DNA of 64,000 nt from Acinetobacter piscicola (GTDB taxonomy: Bacteria; Pseudomonadota; Gammaproteobacteria; Pseudomonadales; Moraxellaceae): positions 1 through 64,000 of the forward strand of contig NZ_NIFO01000001.1 of the NCBI RefSeq assembly GCF_002233755.1, given 5' to 3'. The notes beneath the pieces were generated by a model. The model did no database searches, was not told the origin of the DNA, and was given only the letters and a program-made list of their open reading frames with translations. Both the position numbers and the translations under genes were made by a program. Positions 9,032-18,216 of this stretch are shown here, in pieces. The stretch's first letter is position 1; the number at the start of each line of letters is the position of its first letter.

Positions 9032-11110
9032 ATGAACAGCGCAGTGGCGACCACAACACCTACAGAATATGCTTATAACGAACGATATATAAATCGTGAA
9101 TTGTCTATTTTAGATTTTCATTTACGTGTTTTAGAACAAGCGGTTGATCCTTTGCATCCCTTACTTGAACGTATGAATTTCTTATTGATCTTTTCTCGTA
9201 ATATGGATGAGTTTTTTGAAATTCGTGTTGCAGGTGTAATGGAACAATTGACTTTAGGGAATGAAAGTCGTACGCCAGATGGCCTCACGCCAAAACAAGT
9301 TTTAGAGCAAATTTCTAAAACGACGCATGAAGCAATAGAACGCCAATATCGTATTTTAAATGAAGAAATTTTCCCCAAACTACGTGAAGAAGACATTTGT
9401 TTTCTGCGTCGTGGAGAATTAACACCTGCACAATCTGTTTGGATTAAAAAATACTTTCAAGAACAAGTTGCACCTGTTTTAACGCCGATTAGTTTAGATC
9501 CTGCACATCCATTTCCTCGTCTAGTGAACAAAAGTTTAAACTTTATCGTAACTCTGGAAGGTAAAGATGCGTTTGGTCGTCAAATTGATTTAGCCGTTGT
9601 ACCTGCGCCACGCTCATTACCACGTGTAGTTCGTTTACCTGATGAGCTAACAGATGGCAAAGAACATTTTGTGATGTTATCTGCGATTATTCATGAACAT
9701 GTTTCTGATTTATTTCCAGGGATGACAGCGACAGGCTGTTATCAGTTCCGTGTAACACGTAATGCAGATTTGGCATTAAATGAAGACGTTGAAGATTTAG
9801 CCAAAGCTTTGAAAGGTGAGTTGAGTTCACGTCGTTTTGGTCGAGCAGTTCGTTTAGAAGTAACGCAAAATTGTCCTAAGCATATTTATGAATATCTACT
9901 AGAAGAATTCGATTTAGAACACGAGCAACTTTATAAAGTGGATGGACCTGTGAATTTGGCACGTTTAGTATCCAATTTCAAACGTCCACATATGCGTTAT
10001 GACTCGCATGTACCTTCATTACCAAAAGTTTTAAAAAAGACTGAAAATATTTTTTCTGCAATGCAGAAGCAAGATATTCTTTTACATCATCCATTTGAAT
10101 CTTTCGCACCGGTGATTAATTTATTGCGTGAAGCAGCACGCGATCCGCAAGTTTTAGCAATCAAGCAAACACTTTATCGTAGTGGTGCAGATTCAGAAAT
10201 TGTTCAAGTCCTTGCTGAAGCGGCACGTAATGGTAAAGAAGTCACGGCTGTCATTGAGTTACGTGCTCGTTTTGATGAAGAGTCGAATATTGCTGTTGCC
10301 AATGTTTTGCAAGAAGCTGGGGCAGTGGTGGTCTATGGTATTGTGGGTTATAAAACCCATGCCAAAATGATTTTAGTGGTTCGCCGTGAGAATAATAAAT
10401 TAGTGCGTTATGTGCATTTGGGTACGGGAAATTACCATGCAACCAATGCACGTATTTATACAGACTATGGCTTACTGACCACAGATAAAGAACTGTGTGA
10501 AGATGTACATCGTATCTTCCAAGAGCTCACTGGTATGGGGAAAATGGCGAAGTTGAAAAAACTTCTACATGCGCCGTTTACCTTGCATGCACAACTTATT
10601 TCTTTTATTGATGATGAAATTGCCAATGCGAAAGCGGGTAAACCTGCACAAATTATTGTCAAAGTGAATGCATTGAGCGAAGTTCAATTGATCAACAAGT
10701 TGTACGAAGCTTCTCAAGCGGGTGTGCAAATTGATTTAATTATTCGTTCAATTTGCTGTCTACGTCCAGGTTTGCCTAATCTTTCTGAAAATATCCGTGT
10801 TCGTTCAATTGTTGGGCGTTTCCTTGAACATACACGTGTTTATTATTTTGGAAATAATGGTAATTCACGTATTTATTGTTCAAGTGCAGACTGGATGGAT
10901 CGTAACTTATTTAATCGCGTGGAAGTTTGCTTTCCGATTGAAGATCCTGCATTGAAAAAGCGAATTTATCAGCATGGTTTAGTGAATTATTTAAAAGATA
11001 ATACTCAAGCTTGGTTGCTTCAAGGAGACGGAACTTGGATTCGTTCTCAGTTAAAAGATGGAGAAGTTGCGCATAATGCACAACAAACTTTGATTGAATA
11101 TTTTAAATAA
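9032..11110 (+). CDS. ppk: Polyphosphate kinase 1
   Basis: Reversibly transfers the ATP gamma-phosphate to polyphosphate chains. About 692 residues from this start, normal for PPK1. The N-terminal domain begins [19 protein letters not shown] and includes [13 protein letters not shown]. The two PPK1 histidines are visible in [10 protein letters not shown] (the autophosphorylated one in E. coli) and [12 protein letters not shown]. Further C-terminal landmarks are [17 protein letters not shown] and [20 protein letters not shown] 9032 (MNSAVATT) has AGG 8 nt upstream and matches my memory of the family start better than the TTG/ATG codons at 9014-9017. It is transcribed toward oxyR and shares a bidirectional terminator with it. 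Confidence 0.96.
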   Translation: MNSAVATTTPTEYAYNERYINRELSILDFHLRVLEQAVDPLHPLLERMNFLLIFSRNMDEFFEIRVAGVMEQLTLGNESRTPDGLTPKQVLEQISKTTHEAIERQYRILNEEIFPKLREEDICFLRRGELTPAQSVWIKKYFQEQVAPVLTPISLDPAHPFPRLVNKSLNFIVTLEGKDAFGRQIDLAVVPAPRSLPRVVRLPDELTDGKEHFVMLSAIIHEHVSDLFPGMTATGCYQFRVTRNADLALNEDVEDLAKALKGELSSRRFGRAVRLEVTQNCPKHIYEYLLEEFDLEHEQLYKVDGPVNLARLVSNFKRPHMRYDSHVPSLPKVLKKTENIFSAMQKQDILLHHPFESFAPVINLLREAARDPQVLAIKQTLYRSGADSEIVQVLAEAARNGKEVTAVIELRARFDEESNIAVANVLQEAGAVVVYGIVGYKTHAKMILVVRRENNKLVRYVHLGTGNYHATNARIYTDYGLLTTDKELCEDVHRIFQELTGMGKMAKLKKLLHAPFTLHAQLISFIDDEIANAKAGKPAQIIVKVNALSEVQLINKLYEASQAGVQIDLIIRSICCLRPGLPNLSENIRVRSIVGRFLEHTRVYYFGNNGNSRIYCSSADWMDRNLFNRVEVCFPIEDPALKKRIYQHGLVNYLKDNTQAWLLQGDGTWIRSQLKDGEVAHNAQQTLIEYFK

Positions 11111-11161
11111 TAAATTCAATAATCAAGTATTTAAAATCATATTAAATATTTGATTAAGCAT

Positions 11162-11191
11162 AAAAAAGGAGTCAATCATGACTCCTTTTTT
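11162..11191. terminator. Bidirectional terminator between ppk and oxyR
   Basis: AAAAAAGGAGTCA and TGACTCCTTTTTT form a 13-bp stem around an ATCA loop. A-run and T-run on opposite sides let it serve both converging genes. Confidence 0.85.
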
Positions 11192-11210
11192 ATGCTTGTT
11201 GCAGATAGGT

Positions 11211-12122
11211 TTAGTATTGACCTAAATTTGCAGTAATCTTTTGTAAAATCTGTACCAATACATCAAATTCACTTTGTAGAGGCGTACTTTTGCGAGTCAC
11301 TAAAGCCAATGTGCGTGTTGGCGCATTTTCAATAGATTTAATCACAAGCTGGTCATTACTTTTGAGCATATGCGCATGCAAAGCAATTTCAGGAAGTAAG
11401 GTATAACCTAAGTTAGAACTCACCATTTCTACAAGCGTTGGTAAAGAGCTTGCTTTTAAACGATGATCATTTTTACGTTCGCCAATTGGGCAAACACTTA
11501 AAGTATGGTCACGTAAACAATGTCCTTCTTCAAGCAGCATTAAATGCGACAAATCAAGATCATCTAAGCTTTTTGCATTGACTGCATTTTGGTCTGCTTT
11601 GTTGCAAACTAAAAATAAATGTTCTTTCGCAATTTCAGCAACTTTTAAACCACGTGTATCGAAAGGAAGTGCAAGCATAATCATATCAAGATTACCGTGC
11701 TCTAACTTCTCTACAATTTTCTCACTTTGAGCTTCGTGTAAATGCAATTGGATTTTAGGCAACTGCTTATGCACTTCTTCCAAAAGTCTTGATAAAAGAA
11801 ATGGAGCAATCGTAGGAATGATACCTAAATGTAAATCACCAGTGAGCGGTTCACTCATTTCACGACTTAAACGCATTAAGTCTTGTGCATCTGCGAGTAG
11901 AACACGGGCTCGGGCAACAACTTGTTCACCTAACGGTGTTAAGCGTACATTTTGACGATCACGTTCAACGAGTACGCCACCCAATAAACGTTCTAACTCC
12001 ATAATTCCACCCGATAAAGTGGACTGAGTTACAAACGAACGGCGCGCTGCTTCAGTAAAGTGCAACGTCTCAGACAATGTCACTAAATATGACAGCTGTC
12101 TTAGGGATGGTAATGCAGCCAT
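11211..12122 (-). CDS. oxyR: OxyR, peroxide-sensing LysR-type regulator
   Basis: A 303-residue LysR-type activator. The N-terminal winged helix-turn-helix is residues about 5-65 (LRQLSYLVTL...FTEAARRSFVTQSTLSGGI). The effector domain carries EEGHCLRDHTLSVC. Its two cysteines, Cys202 and Cys211, have the same 9-residue spacing as Cys199/Cys208 of E. coli OxyR, which form the peroxide-induced disulfide. This separates it from ordinary LysR proteins. The gene ends 13 bp upstream of nothing else in its direction and lies 13 bp downstream of estB, so cotranscription with estB is likely. The same estB-oxyR pair is known in A. baylyi ADP1. Confidence 0.94.
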   Translation of the reverse strand: MAALPSLRQLSYLVTLSETLHFTEAARRSFVTQSTLSGGIMELERLLGGVLVERDRQNVRLTPLGEQVVARARVLLADAQDLMRLSREMSEPLTGDLHLGIIPTIAPFLLSRLLEEVHKQLPKIQLHLHEAQSEKIVEKLEHGNLDMIMLALPFDTRGLKVAEIAKEHLFLVCNKADQNAVNAKSLDDLDLSHLMLLEEGHCLRDHTLSVCPIGERKNDHRLKASSLPTLVEMVSSNLGYTLLPEIALHAHMLKSNDQLVIKSIENAPTRTLALVTRKSTPLQSEFDVLVQILQKITANLGQY

Positions 12123-12135
12123 AGTGTCCTAATGC

Positions 12136-13074
12136 TTATGATTTAAAATGATGTGCAAATAATCCACTAATCTGAGGAATAAAATGCGGTGGCATATCAT
12201 GCCCCATTCCTTCAATTAATTCAAATTTAGCGCCTGTAATTGCTTTTGCTACTGCCTTACCATGGCTTGGAGGTAATAATCGGTCTTTAGAGCCATGTAA
12301 TACTAAAGTTGGTTTTTCGATTTGTTTATCCAATTTAAGTAAGGAGCCTGTACATAATATTGCTAAAAACTGTTGAAGTACACCCGCTGGATGATAACTA
12401 CGACGATATAATTTACGTGCAGTTTGAATTGCATCCACTTGGTTGATATAACCTGGTGAACCGATCAGACGGAATACCTTTAAAGAATGATTGACAATCC
12501 CATCCTCATCTCGTGATTCAGGTTTACCAATCAGACTAAATAATTGTTTCGGAAAAGGAGGTGGTAATAAGGGTTGGTTATTACTGGTAAACAATAAACC
12601 AAGCTTTTCAATTTTTTCAGGATACTTTGCTGCGAGAATCTGTGAAATCATACCGCCCATTGAAGCACCGATAATATGTACTTTATCTATACCTAAACGG
12701 TCAATCAGCAATGCAACATCATCTGCCATGTCATATAGGTTATAAGGTGCACCATCATTGGGTAAACCTAAGGCAAAACGACTCATTAATTTAATTGCAT
12801 TCAGGCGTGGGCCTTTATGTCTGACTTTAGACGATAAACCAATATCACGATTATCGAAACGAATAACATGAAAACCTTGGTCAATTAAAGATTTACAAAA
12901 GAAATCTGGCCAAAATAACATTTGCGCACCCAATCCCATAATCAAGATCACTGTTGGATGATCTGGATTTCCGCCTGCTTCAATGTGTAATTGAATACCA
13001 TTACCTAAATCCACCGCGGATTCTTGCATAAATGAGGTATATGGTGAGCTTTGAAATTGAAGCGCGCTATTCAT
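12136..13074 (-). CDS. estB: Alpha/beta hydrolase, EstB-type esterase
   Basis: A 312-residue alpha/beta hydrolase. Nucleophile elbow GASMGG (about residue 115), acid residue in LHGSKDRLLPP, and histidine in GMGHDMP near the C-terminus form the triad; HVIRFDNRDIGLS is the usual oxyanion-side region. The frame reaches a TTG at 13095, but ATG 13074 has AGGAAAATAACA in front and is preferred. The name rests mainly on position: in ADP1 estB sits between rubB and oxyR. No signal peptide is visible, so it is probably cytoplasmic. Substrate unknown. Confidence 0.85.
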   Translation of the reverse strand: MNSALQFQSSPYTSFMQESAVDLGNGIQLHIEAGGNPDHPTVILIMGLGAQMLFWPDFFCKSLIDQGFHVIRFDNRDIGLSSKVRHKGPRLNAIKLMSRFALGLPNDGAPYNLYDMADDVALLIDRLGIDKVHIIGASMGGMISQILAAKYPEKIEKLGLLFTSNNQPLLPPPFPKQLFSLIGKPESRDEDGIVNHSLKVFRLIGSPGYINQVDAIQTARKLYRRSYHPAGVLQQFLAILCTGSLLKLDKQIEKPTLVLHGSKDRLLPPSHGKAVAKAITGAKFELIEGMGHDMPPHFIPQISGLFAHHFKS

Positions 13075-13137
13075 TGTTATTTTCCTATCAAACAAGGAAT
13101 ACTTTTTGTTTAAAAAATATTCCTTCCTATTTAAACC

Positions 13138-14328
13138 TTAAACTGATGCAGGAATCAAGTCTGGAACGAGTTTTGTCAGCGTTAAACGTTGTTTAGCTGC
13201 TGTCGCACCTAATAACACGAAACCACGCAGTGTGCCATTTGCATCAATCGCTTTAGACAACATACCGTCATCAAATTCTTCATTTTCCCAAGTCACGTCA
13301 ACATCCATTGGTGCTGGGAGAACAGTCAGCGGAGCAGCAGGTGTTTTCACTGCAATTGGCATAGCAGGGTAATGTACATTGGTGCTTTGACCACTTAATG
13401 TTTTTGCTAAAGCACGTGCTTGTTGCATAATTGGCATCACAAATGGCAACAATGTTCCATTCACTTCCGCACAATCCCCAATGGCAAAAATATCAGTTTG
13501 ATTGGTTTCCAATAGTGTATTGGTAATTACACCACGACTGGTTTTGATGTTTGCATCTTTTGCCAAAGCTGTATTGGGTTGTAAACCAATTGCAGATAGA
13601 ACGACGTCTGCAAGTAAAGATTGACCATTTGCAAGCGATACAATATAGCCACGATCAGATTTAGATACTTTTTCAACCGTTGTACCAAGTGCAAACTTGA
13701 TCCCAGATTCTTCTAGATTTTCTTGAAATGCTTGAGCAACATGGTTTGGTAGTAAGCGACCTAAAGGTTGTGGTGCTAAATCGATTACCGTCACTTGATG
13801 ACCTGTATTTTGTAAATCATTGGCAAATTCACAACCAATCAAGCCTGCGCCAAGGATGACGACGCGTTTATCTTCACATTCACCCGTACTACAATTGTCT
13901 AAAGTTTCTCTAAATGCACGATAGTCCATCAACGAGTTGACGACATGTATATCGTCACTACCATCCCCAGCAATCGCTAAACGGATTGGATTTGCACCTA
14001 CGGCAAGGATTAATTTTGAATATTCTTGTGTTGAACTTTGACCTTGTTGTTCTATAACCAATTGATGGTTGGCTACATCAATAGATTTTACCCATGTCTC
14101 TTTTTCAATACGCATATTCAATTGCGTACTCATTTTTTCAGCATCGCCTAAACCAATGTGTTCAGGTGCTTTTTTCCCAACTAAGGCATTGGATAAAGTC
14201 GGTTTAGCATAATTCACCGCATCATCAGCGCAAATCATCACTAACTCTTGTTCAGTATCTAATTTACGAAATTCTCTTGCGAGGGTATAGCCTGCCATGC
14301 CAGAGCCTACGATGATGATCGGTTTCAT
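13138..14328 (-). CDS. rubB: Rubredoxin-NAD(+) reductase
   Basis: FAD enzyme that passes electrons from NAD(P)H to rubredoxin, which feeds an alkane 1-monooxygenase. Two nucleotide-binding folds are visible: FAD-binding IIIVGSGMAGYTLAREFRKL at residues 3-22 and the NADH fold VILGAGLIGCEFANDL about 150. The second FAD motif TDIFAIGDCAEVNG lies near 275. About 396 residues, as expected. ATG 14328 has GGAG 7 nt upstream; the in-frame codon at 14340 is less likely. It follows rubA but is separated from it by a terminator and an inverted repeat, so it may have its own promoter. No alkane hydroxylase gene lies in this window. Confidence 0.93.
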   Translation of the reverse strand: MKPIIIVGSGMAGYTLAREFRKLDTEQELVMICADDAVNYAKPTLSNALVGKKAPEHIGLGDAEKMSTQLNMRIEKETWVKSIDVANHQLVIEQQGQSSTQEYSKLILAVGANPIRLAIAGDGSDDIHVVNSLMDYRAFRETLDNCSTGECEDKRVVILGAGLIGCEFANDLQNTGHQVTVIDLAPQPLGRLLPNHVAQAFQENLEESGIKFALGTTVEKVSKSDRGYIVSLANGQSLLADVVLSAIGLQPNTALAKDANIKTSRGVITNTLLETNQTDIFAIGDCAEVNGTLLPFVMPIMQQARALAKTLSGQSTNVHYPAMPIAVKTPAAPLTVLPAPMDVDVTWENEEFDDGMLSKAIDANGTLRGFVLLGATAAKQRLTLTKLVPDLIPASV

Positions 14329-14364
14329 ATTTTTCTCCATGCGGATTGAATTGTCATTATGATC

Positions 14365-14464
14365 GACTTCTTCGCTTTATATTAACAATAATATTTAAAA
14401 TAAAACTTAATGGCGGATGATCTGATAGAGATCGGCTGTTCAATCTATTTAAAGCGAAGAAGTC
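14365..14464. repeat. 15-bp perfect inverted repeat between rubA and rubB
   Basis: gacttcttcgcttta (14365-14379) and taaagcgaagaagtc (14450-14464) are exact reverse complements separated by 70 bp of AT-rich DNA, which contains the smaller dyad gatctgatagagatc. No direct duplication flanks the arms. It could be a long hairpin in the transcript or the ends of a tiny element. Confidence 0.7.
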
Positions 14465-14501
14465 TTAAGGGGTGAATAAAAAATGAATTTTGAATTATTC
14501 G

Positions 14502-14529
14502 TAAAAAAAGACCATGTAAACATGGTCTC
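14502..14529 (-). terminator. Terminator after rubA
   Basis: On the minus strand AGACCATG-TTTA-CATGGTCT is followed by TTTTTTTAC. It begins 12 nt after the rubA stop and so separates rubA from rubB. Confidence 0.8.
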
Positions 14530-14540
14530 TACTTCATTTT

Positions 14541-14705
14541 TTAGACTTCTATCATTTCAAAATCGGCTTTAGAAACGCCACAGTCTGGACAAGTCCAGTC
14601 ATCTGGGATGTCATCCCATTTGGTACCTGCTGCGATGCCATCTTGTGGCCAACCTGCTGCTTCGTCATAGATCCAACCACAAACGATGCACTGATATTTT
14701 TTCAT
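14541..14705 (-). CDS. rubA: Rubredoxin
   Basis: Small one-iron electron carrier between rubredoxin reductase and alkane hydroxylase. 54 residues from ATG 14705, the usual size of a single-domain rubredoxin. The four iron ligands are in CIVCGW and CPDCGV, with the conserved aromatic and acidic frame [14 protein letters not shown] and [13 protein letters not shown] between them. ATG 14705 has GGAG 6 nt upstream; an in-frame extension to 14759 adds 18 residues with no family resemblance and is rejected. First gene of the rubA-rubB-estB-oxyR series. Confidence 0.96.
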   Translation of the reverse strand: MKKYQCIVCGWIYDEAAGWPQDGIAAGTKWDDIPDDWTCPDCGVSKADFEMIEV

Positions 14706-15237
14706 CTGACTCTCCGATATCTGACAGGTAATTTGTTTATTCTGCCAGTAAAATTCCATCTACTGCTTGACTCAAATAATATGCAATTCATAGGTGTACA
14801 TATTTTTCTAAATTTTTACGCAGTTCTGTGTCTAAAGTAAAGTAAATATCGGAGTTTATCTCACTAAGCGCAAAGCTGAATGGCTCAGAAGGACAAAAGC
14901 TGTGTTGTTTGGGCTAATTTTGGAAATAATTGTCTGACAATTTACTGATACTCGATCTTCTATAAGTAAAAAAGATTAAAATTTCATAACAAATGATTTG
15001 ATTTTAAAACATTTTCAAAAAGATGATTTCTACCTAAGCGAATTGAGAATATCTTCAATTTATTCCAAATAGATTTTTAAATGCATACCTTATATCCCCA
15101 TTATTTTATCTAAAAATGTGTCATGAATTTTCAAACACTTAAATCATTGCATAAAAGCTCAGCTGAACGTGTTGCTGTTTTTTTAGCTGGAAAAGCGTTA
15201 AAATTCACATATTATTTTTCTCTTTCAATCTCCCTTC
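14706..15237. other. Intergenic region between divergent rubA and apt
   Basis: About 530 bp of AT-rich sequence that must hold the promoters of both flanking genes. I see the dyad ttgtctgacaa near 14930 but no convincing promoter pair or structured RNA. A 64-codon frame at 15123-15317 overlaps the apt start and lacks any family resemblance, so it is not called. Confidence 0.4.
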
Positions 15238-15783
15238 ATGATGAAAATGTCTACTTTATTGTGGTCAGGTATTCGTACTGTCCAAGATTTCCCAAAACCG
15301 GGTATTTGTTTTTATGATTTAACACCTTTGTTTATGAACAATCTTGTTGAATTGACTGATGCTTTAATTGCAAAAATCCCAGCAGAACAATTAGCTGAAG
15401 TGGAAAGTTTTGTTGCAGTTGAAGCACGTGGTTTTGTTTTGGCAAGTTTATTAGCACAACGTACAGGTAAAGGCTTATTATTAGTACGTAAGGCTGGCAA
15501 ATTACCACCACCAGTAGTCGGTGTTGGCTACAGTTTGGAATATGGTTTAGATCGTTTGGAAATGTCGGCGGGTATTCAGCCGCAAAAAGTCATTATCGTG
15601 GATGATGTCTTGGCGACAGGTGGTACATTAAAAGCTGTAAAACAGTTGATGCACAAATGTGAGCATACCGTACTTGGTGCAAGTATTTTTCTAGATTTAC
15701 CTGATTTACATCAAGATTTAGGTATGAAAGTTTGGTCAGTTTTAGATGAAAATTCTAAACCTGTAGCGCAAGCTGTTGCTTAA
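15238..15783 (+). CDS. apt: Adenine phosphoribosyltransferase
   Basis: Salvages adenine to AMP using PRPP in the cytoplasm. The PRPP-binding motif is VIIVDDVLATGGTLKA (about residues 120-135); the purine-side signatures are DFPKPGICFYDLTPLF near the N-terminus and VAVEARGFVLASLLA in the middle. LVRKAGKLPPPVVGVGYSLEYG is the flexible catalytic loop. 181 residues, a normal length. ATG codons at 15238, 15241 and 15247 compete and none has a clear Shine-Dalgarno; 15247 (MSTLLWSGIR) fits the family length equally well. Confidence 0.93.
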   Translation: MMKMSTLLWSGIRTVQDFPKPGICFYDLTPLFMNNLVELTDALIAKIPAEQLAEVESFVAVEARGFVLASLLAQRTGKGLLLVRKAGKLPPPVVGVGYSLEYGLDRLEMSAGIQPQKVIIVDDVLATGGTLKAVKQLMHKCEHTVLGASIFLDLPDLHQDLGMKVWSVLDENSKPVAQAVA

Positions 15784-15843
15784 AACGGTTAATATTTGAT
15801 AAATCGTTTTGAAAATAGATTCTAATGAAGAACCTCTTATATT

Positions 15844-16052
15844 CAGTGTATAAGTAATGCTGATCAGTTAAGCGTAATTTTCTTATTATTGATTGATAAA
15901 TCTCCCCTAACTCTGAGCCATATATGGCGCAAGGCAAAAGAGGGGGATGAACAGCATTGCTGCTCATCCCTCCTTTTTTCAAAGGTGAGAAGCATTGCTT
16001 CGCAAGGGGAAGGATTAAAAATGCTTAACTGACTGGCATTACAGTGTATAAG
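15844..16052. mobile_element. IS4-like miniature element (MITE) with 11-bp target duplication
   Basis: Terminal inverted repeats taatgctgatcagttaagc (15855-15873) and gcttaactgactggcatta (16023-16041) pair at 16 of 19 positions. The element is flanked on both sides by the same 11 bp, cagtgtataag (15844-15854 and 16042-16052). From memory the ends resemble those of IS4 (TAATGCCGATCAGTTAAG), whose family makes 10-13-bp duplications. The 149-bp interior has no transposase and contains hairpins with C-rich tcccccta-type sequence and the dyad gatgaacagcattgctgctcatc. Non-autonomous, probably once mobilised in trans. Confidence 0.8.
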
Positions 16053-16085
16053 GGGGCTATCGCTTTATTTAAAACAGTAACTTAT

Positions 16086-16589
16086 TTACAGAATAAAGGT
16101 TTGTTCCATATATTCAATCAGTCGATTTAAATTTTCAGGTTGTGCCAAACGGTGATGTCCACCTTCAACAGCATCGATTTGCATATACGTTTCGAGTAGT
16201 GCAGTTGCTGCATACATATCTAGGATTTCATCACCCAGTTCAATATAGGCAATTTGTGGAATGTCATGTTCCAAATCATGTTCATTGATTGCTGGATAAT
16301 CTGTTCGAAAATCTGGACTTAGACTTGGATTGGCGATAATGGTTGGAATACGATGAAACTGGGACATTCTAAGTGCCCAATAACCGCCTAAGCTATGTCC
16401 AATCAACAAGTCAGGTTTTATTTTTTCAATCGTGTCGTGGTAAAAATTTTCAACGGTTTTAAAATTCAGGTTTCGATAATCGACTTCTATACAATACTTT
16501 TTTTCAGCATCTATGGCATGGAACTTGGTAGATTCTTTGGATGAATCTAATCCATGTAAAAATAAAATCTTAGAATGGTTACTCATCAT
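16086..16589 (-). CDS. YqiA/RBBP9-like alpha/beta hydrolase
   Basis: A 167-residue compact alpha/beta hydrolase. It starts with KILFLHGLDSSKES, the family opening with an oxyanion HG motif, has the nucleophile elbow GHSLGG at about residue 80, and ends with the likely histidine in VEGGHHRLAQP. The small size and LHG...GHSLGGYWA pattern resemble E. coli YqiA (UPF0227), an acyl-CoA/palmitoyl esterase. ATG 16589 has AGAAAG 8 nt upstream; GTG 16598 and ATG 16586 are alternatives. It lies directly downstream of the MITE in map order, on the opposite strand from apt. Confidence 0.75.
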   Translation of the reverse strand: MMSNHSKILFLHGLDSSKESTKFHAIDAEKKYCIEVDYRNLNFKTVENFYHDTIEKIKPDLLIGHSLGGYWALRMSQFHRIPTIIANPSLSPDFRTDYPAINEHDLEHDIPQIAYIELGDEILDMYAATALLETYMQIDAVEGGHHRLAQPENLNRLIEYMEQTFIL

Positions 16590-16888
16590 TTTTATCACTT
16601 TCTAACTGTCTTTATTTCTTAACGTAAAGAGTGAAATAGTCATAATTTAGAAATGTTAAAACTTTACATTTCAACTATTTTGTTCTCAGCTTATTGTACT
16701 GAGCGACGACTTTTTTATAACTTAGCTTTTGGTCTAAGCATCTCTATTCTTATTCTAATCTATTGAATTTTATTAATTATCATAAATAGTGTTCACATAT
16801 TTTTATCTTGTTTTAACAAAAAATAATCAATCTATATACCGGATAGGTTAATCTCGATAATTATAGCGGTATATTCATAGGTGAATTG

Positions 16889-17329
16889 ATGGTCACTCTA
16901 CAATATGAAATCGATATTCATGCAAATGCGCAAAAAGTTTGGAATGTGATGTGGGATACACATACTTATTCGCAGTGGACACGCTTTTTCTCCCCCAGTT
17001 CGCGTATGCAATCTGACTGGAAAATTGGTGGTGAAACTTTGTTCCTAGATGCAAGTGGTGATGGCATGCTTGCAACGATTACTGAATTAGAGCAGTTCAA
17101 AAAGGTTATATTTCAACAACAAGGCATCTTAAAGAATGGTGTTGTTGATCGTAGCAGTGAAGATGCACAACAAGGCTGTGGTGGTTTAGAACAATATTTT
17201 TTAACTGAAAATAATGGCGTGACGCATTTGTTTGCTCAAGTTGAAACCTCAGAGCAATATAAAGAGATTATGGATTGTGGTTTTCAGCAAGGTTTTGCTG
17301 TGATCAAGCAGTTGGCTGAAGAAAAATAG
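16889..17329 (+). CDS. SRPBCC (START/Bet v 1-like) domain protein
   Basis: A 146-residue soluble protein whose pattern YEIDIHANAQKVWNVMWD at the start, followed by YSQWTRFFSPSSRMQSDWKIGG, is the opening strand-helix-strand of the SRPBCC ligand-binding fold (polyketide cyclase/AHSA1-like). The C-terminal helix is GFQQGFAVIKQLAEE. Such proteins bind small hydrophobic ligands; no ligand can be inferred. ATG 16889 is preceded by AGGTG at 5 nt; the TTG one codon earlier is rejected. Stands alone between divergent and convergent neighbours. Confidence 0.75.
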   Translation: MVTLQYEIDIHANAQKVWNVMWDTHTYSQWTRFFSPSSRMQSDWKIGGETLFLDASGDGMLATITELEQFKKVIFQQQGILKNGVVDRSSEDAQQGCGGLEQYFLTENNGVTHLFAQVETSEQYKEIMDCGFQQGFAVIKQLAEEK

Positions 17330-17409
17330 TGATTATTGTTGAATCTTAATTGTCGAATCATCAATAGCAAATATTAATAGCGAACCTTTAGTTCAAATCA
17401 AAGCTCAAC

Positions 17410-18111
17410 TTATTGGCACTGAATGATTATTGGCTGTTCTATTGAAAATGATTTGGGTATGCCATTCTCATTTCGAGGGTAAAAACGAATCCTTTTCAAT
17501 AAGGGTTCTAAGATTGGGCGCATTTTGCTATTGATTGCAGGTGAGTAGTGAATGCGTTGTATATTGCCATTAAAATCGACTAAAAAATTAGCATTGATGC
17601 TGATATTTTCTCGAGCGTCCAGTTTAGCTTGATTTTTTTGCGTACAAAATGGCTCTAACAAGCTTTGTAATTGTGAAAAATTAGGTTTGACCGCATAGAG
17701 TACCGTTTCTGGAAATTTGATAAAAAGTATGTATTTACCATAATAATATTTGGTTAAAGCGATTTGTTCTTCATCTATATTCAGTGATTTATTTTTAAAA
17801 TCATTGGTGACGAGAGGTAAATTCTCTAAGCTCATTTTTTTAGCAATTTCTATGGCTCTGGTATTGAGAATGGACTTTTCAGGATTTGGATTTAACAGTT
17901 TTACATGTGTTTGCTGAGAATTTTGTTTGGGTGTGATTTCTAATTGCCAAATATAGCCCTGATTTTTGATATTGGTGGTTTCAATTTTGGTGGGCAAATC
18001 TTTTTTAGTATTACTCATGACAATACGTTTTTCCGCAGAACTTACTGTGGAAAACAATAAAATGCTTGTGAAAATGATACTTTGGGCGAATCCTTGCCGA
18101 TTTTTATTCAT
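17410..18111 (-). CDS. Exported protein with TonB C-terminal-like domain
   Basis: A 233-residue protein with a signal peptide (residues 1-25, [20 protein letters not shown] then SSAEK). The C-terminal 70 residues, [20 protein letters not shown] through [20 protein letters not shown], have the strand-helix-strand pattern of TonB_C-like energy transducer domains, with the usual F-P near the end. There is no N-terminal proline-rich linker or typical TonB anchor. Cys161 and Cys232 could form a disulfide. Function unknown; periplasmic location inferred. It is divergent from lysS. Confidence 0.6.
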   Translation of the reverse strand: MNKNRQGFAQSIIFTSILLFSTVSSAEKRIVMSNTKKDLPTKIETTNIKNQGYIWQLEITPKQNSQQTHVKLLNPNPEKSILNTRAIEIAKKMSLENLPLVTNDFKNKSLNIDEEQIALTKYYYGKYILFIKFPETVLYAVKPNFSQLQSLLEPFCTQKNQAKLDARENISINANFLVDFNGNIQRIHYSPAINSKMRPILEPLLKRIRFYPRNENGIPKSFSIEQPIIIQCQ

Positions 18112-18216
18112 GATTTTTTAATTTTTACATTGATCGTTGTGTTATATGCATACGCATTATGTTGTAAATCTGCTATGCTATGCAACTTCCGTTTTTTTAA
18201 TTTAATCGAGGCAGAG

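Noticed and set aside
14920..14945. Dyad ttgtctgacaa as part of the structured repeat family
   Set aside because: It shares only a few bases with the repeats and lacks their flanking blocks.
15123..15317. 64-codon open frame ahead of and overlapping apt
   Set aside because: No Shine-Dalgarno, no family resemblance, and it overlaps the start of a well-supported gene in another frame.
18082..18216. N-terminal extension of lysS
   Set aside because: It runs through the divergent promoter region and encodes a hydrophobic stretch foreign to LysS; ATG 18217 has GAGG upstream.
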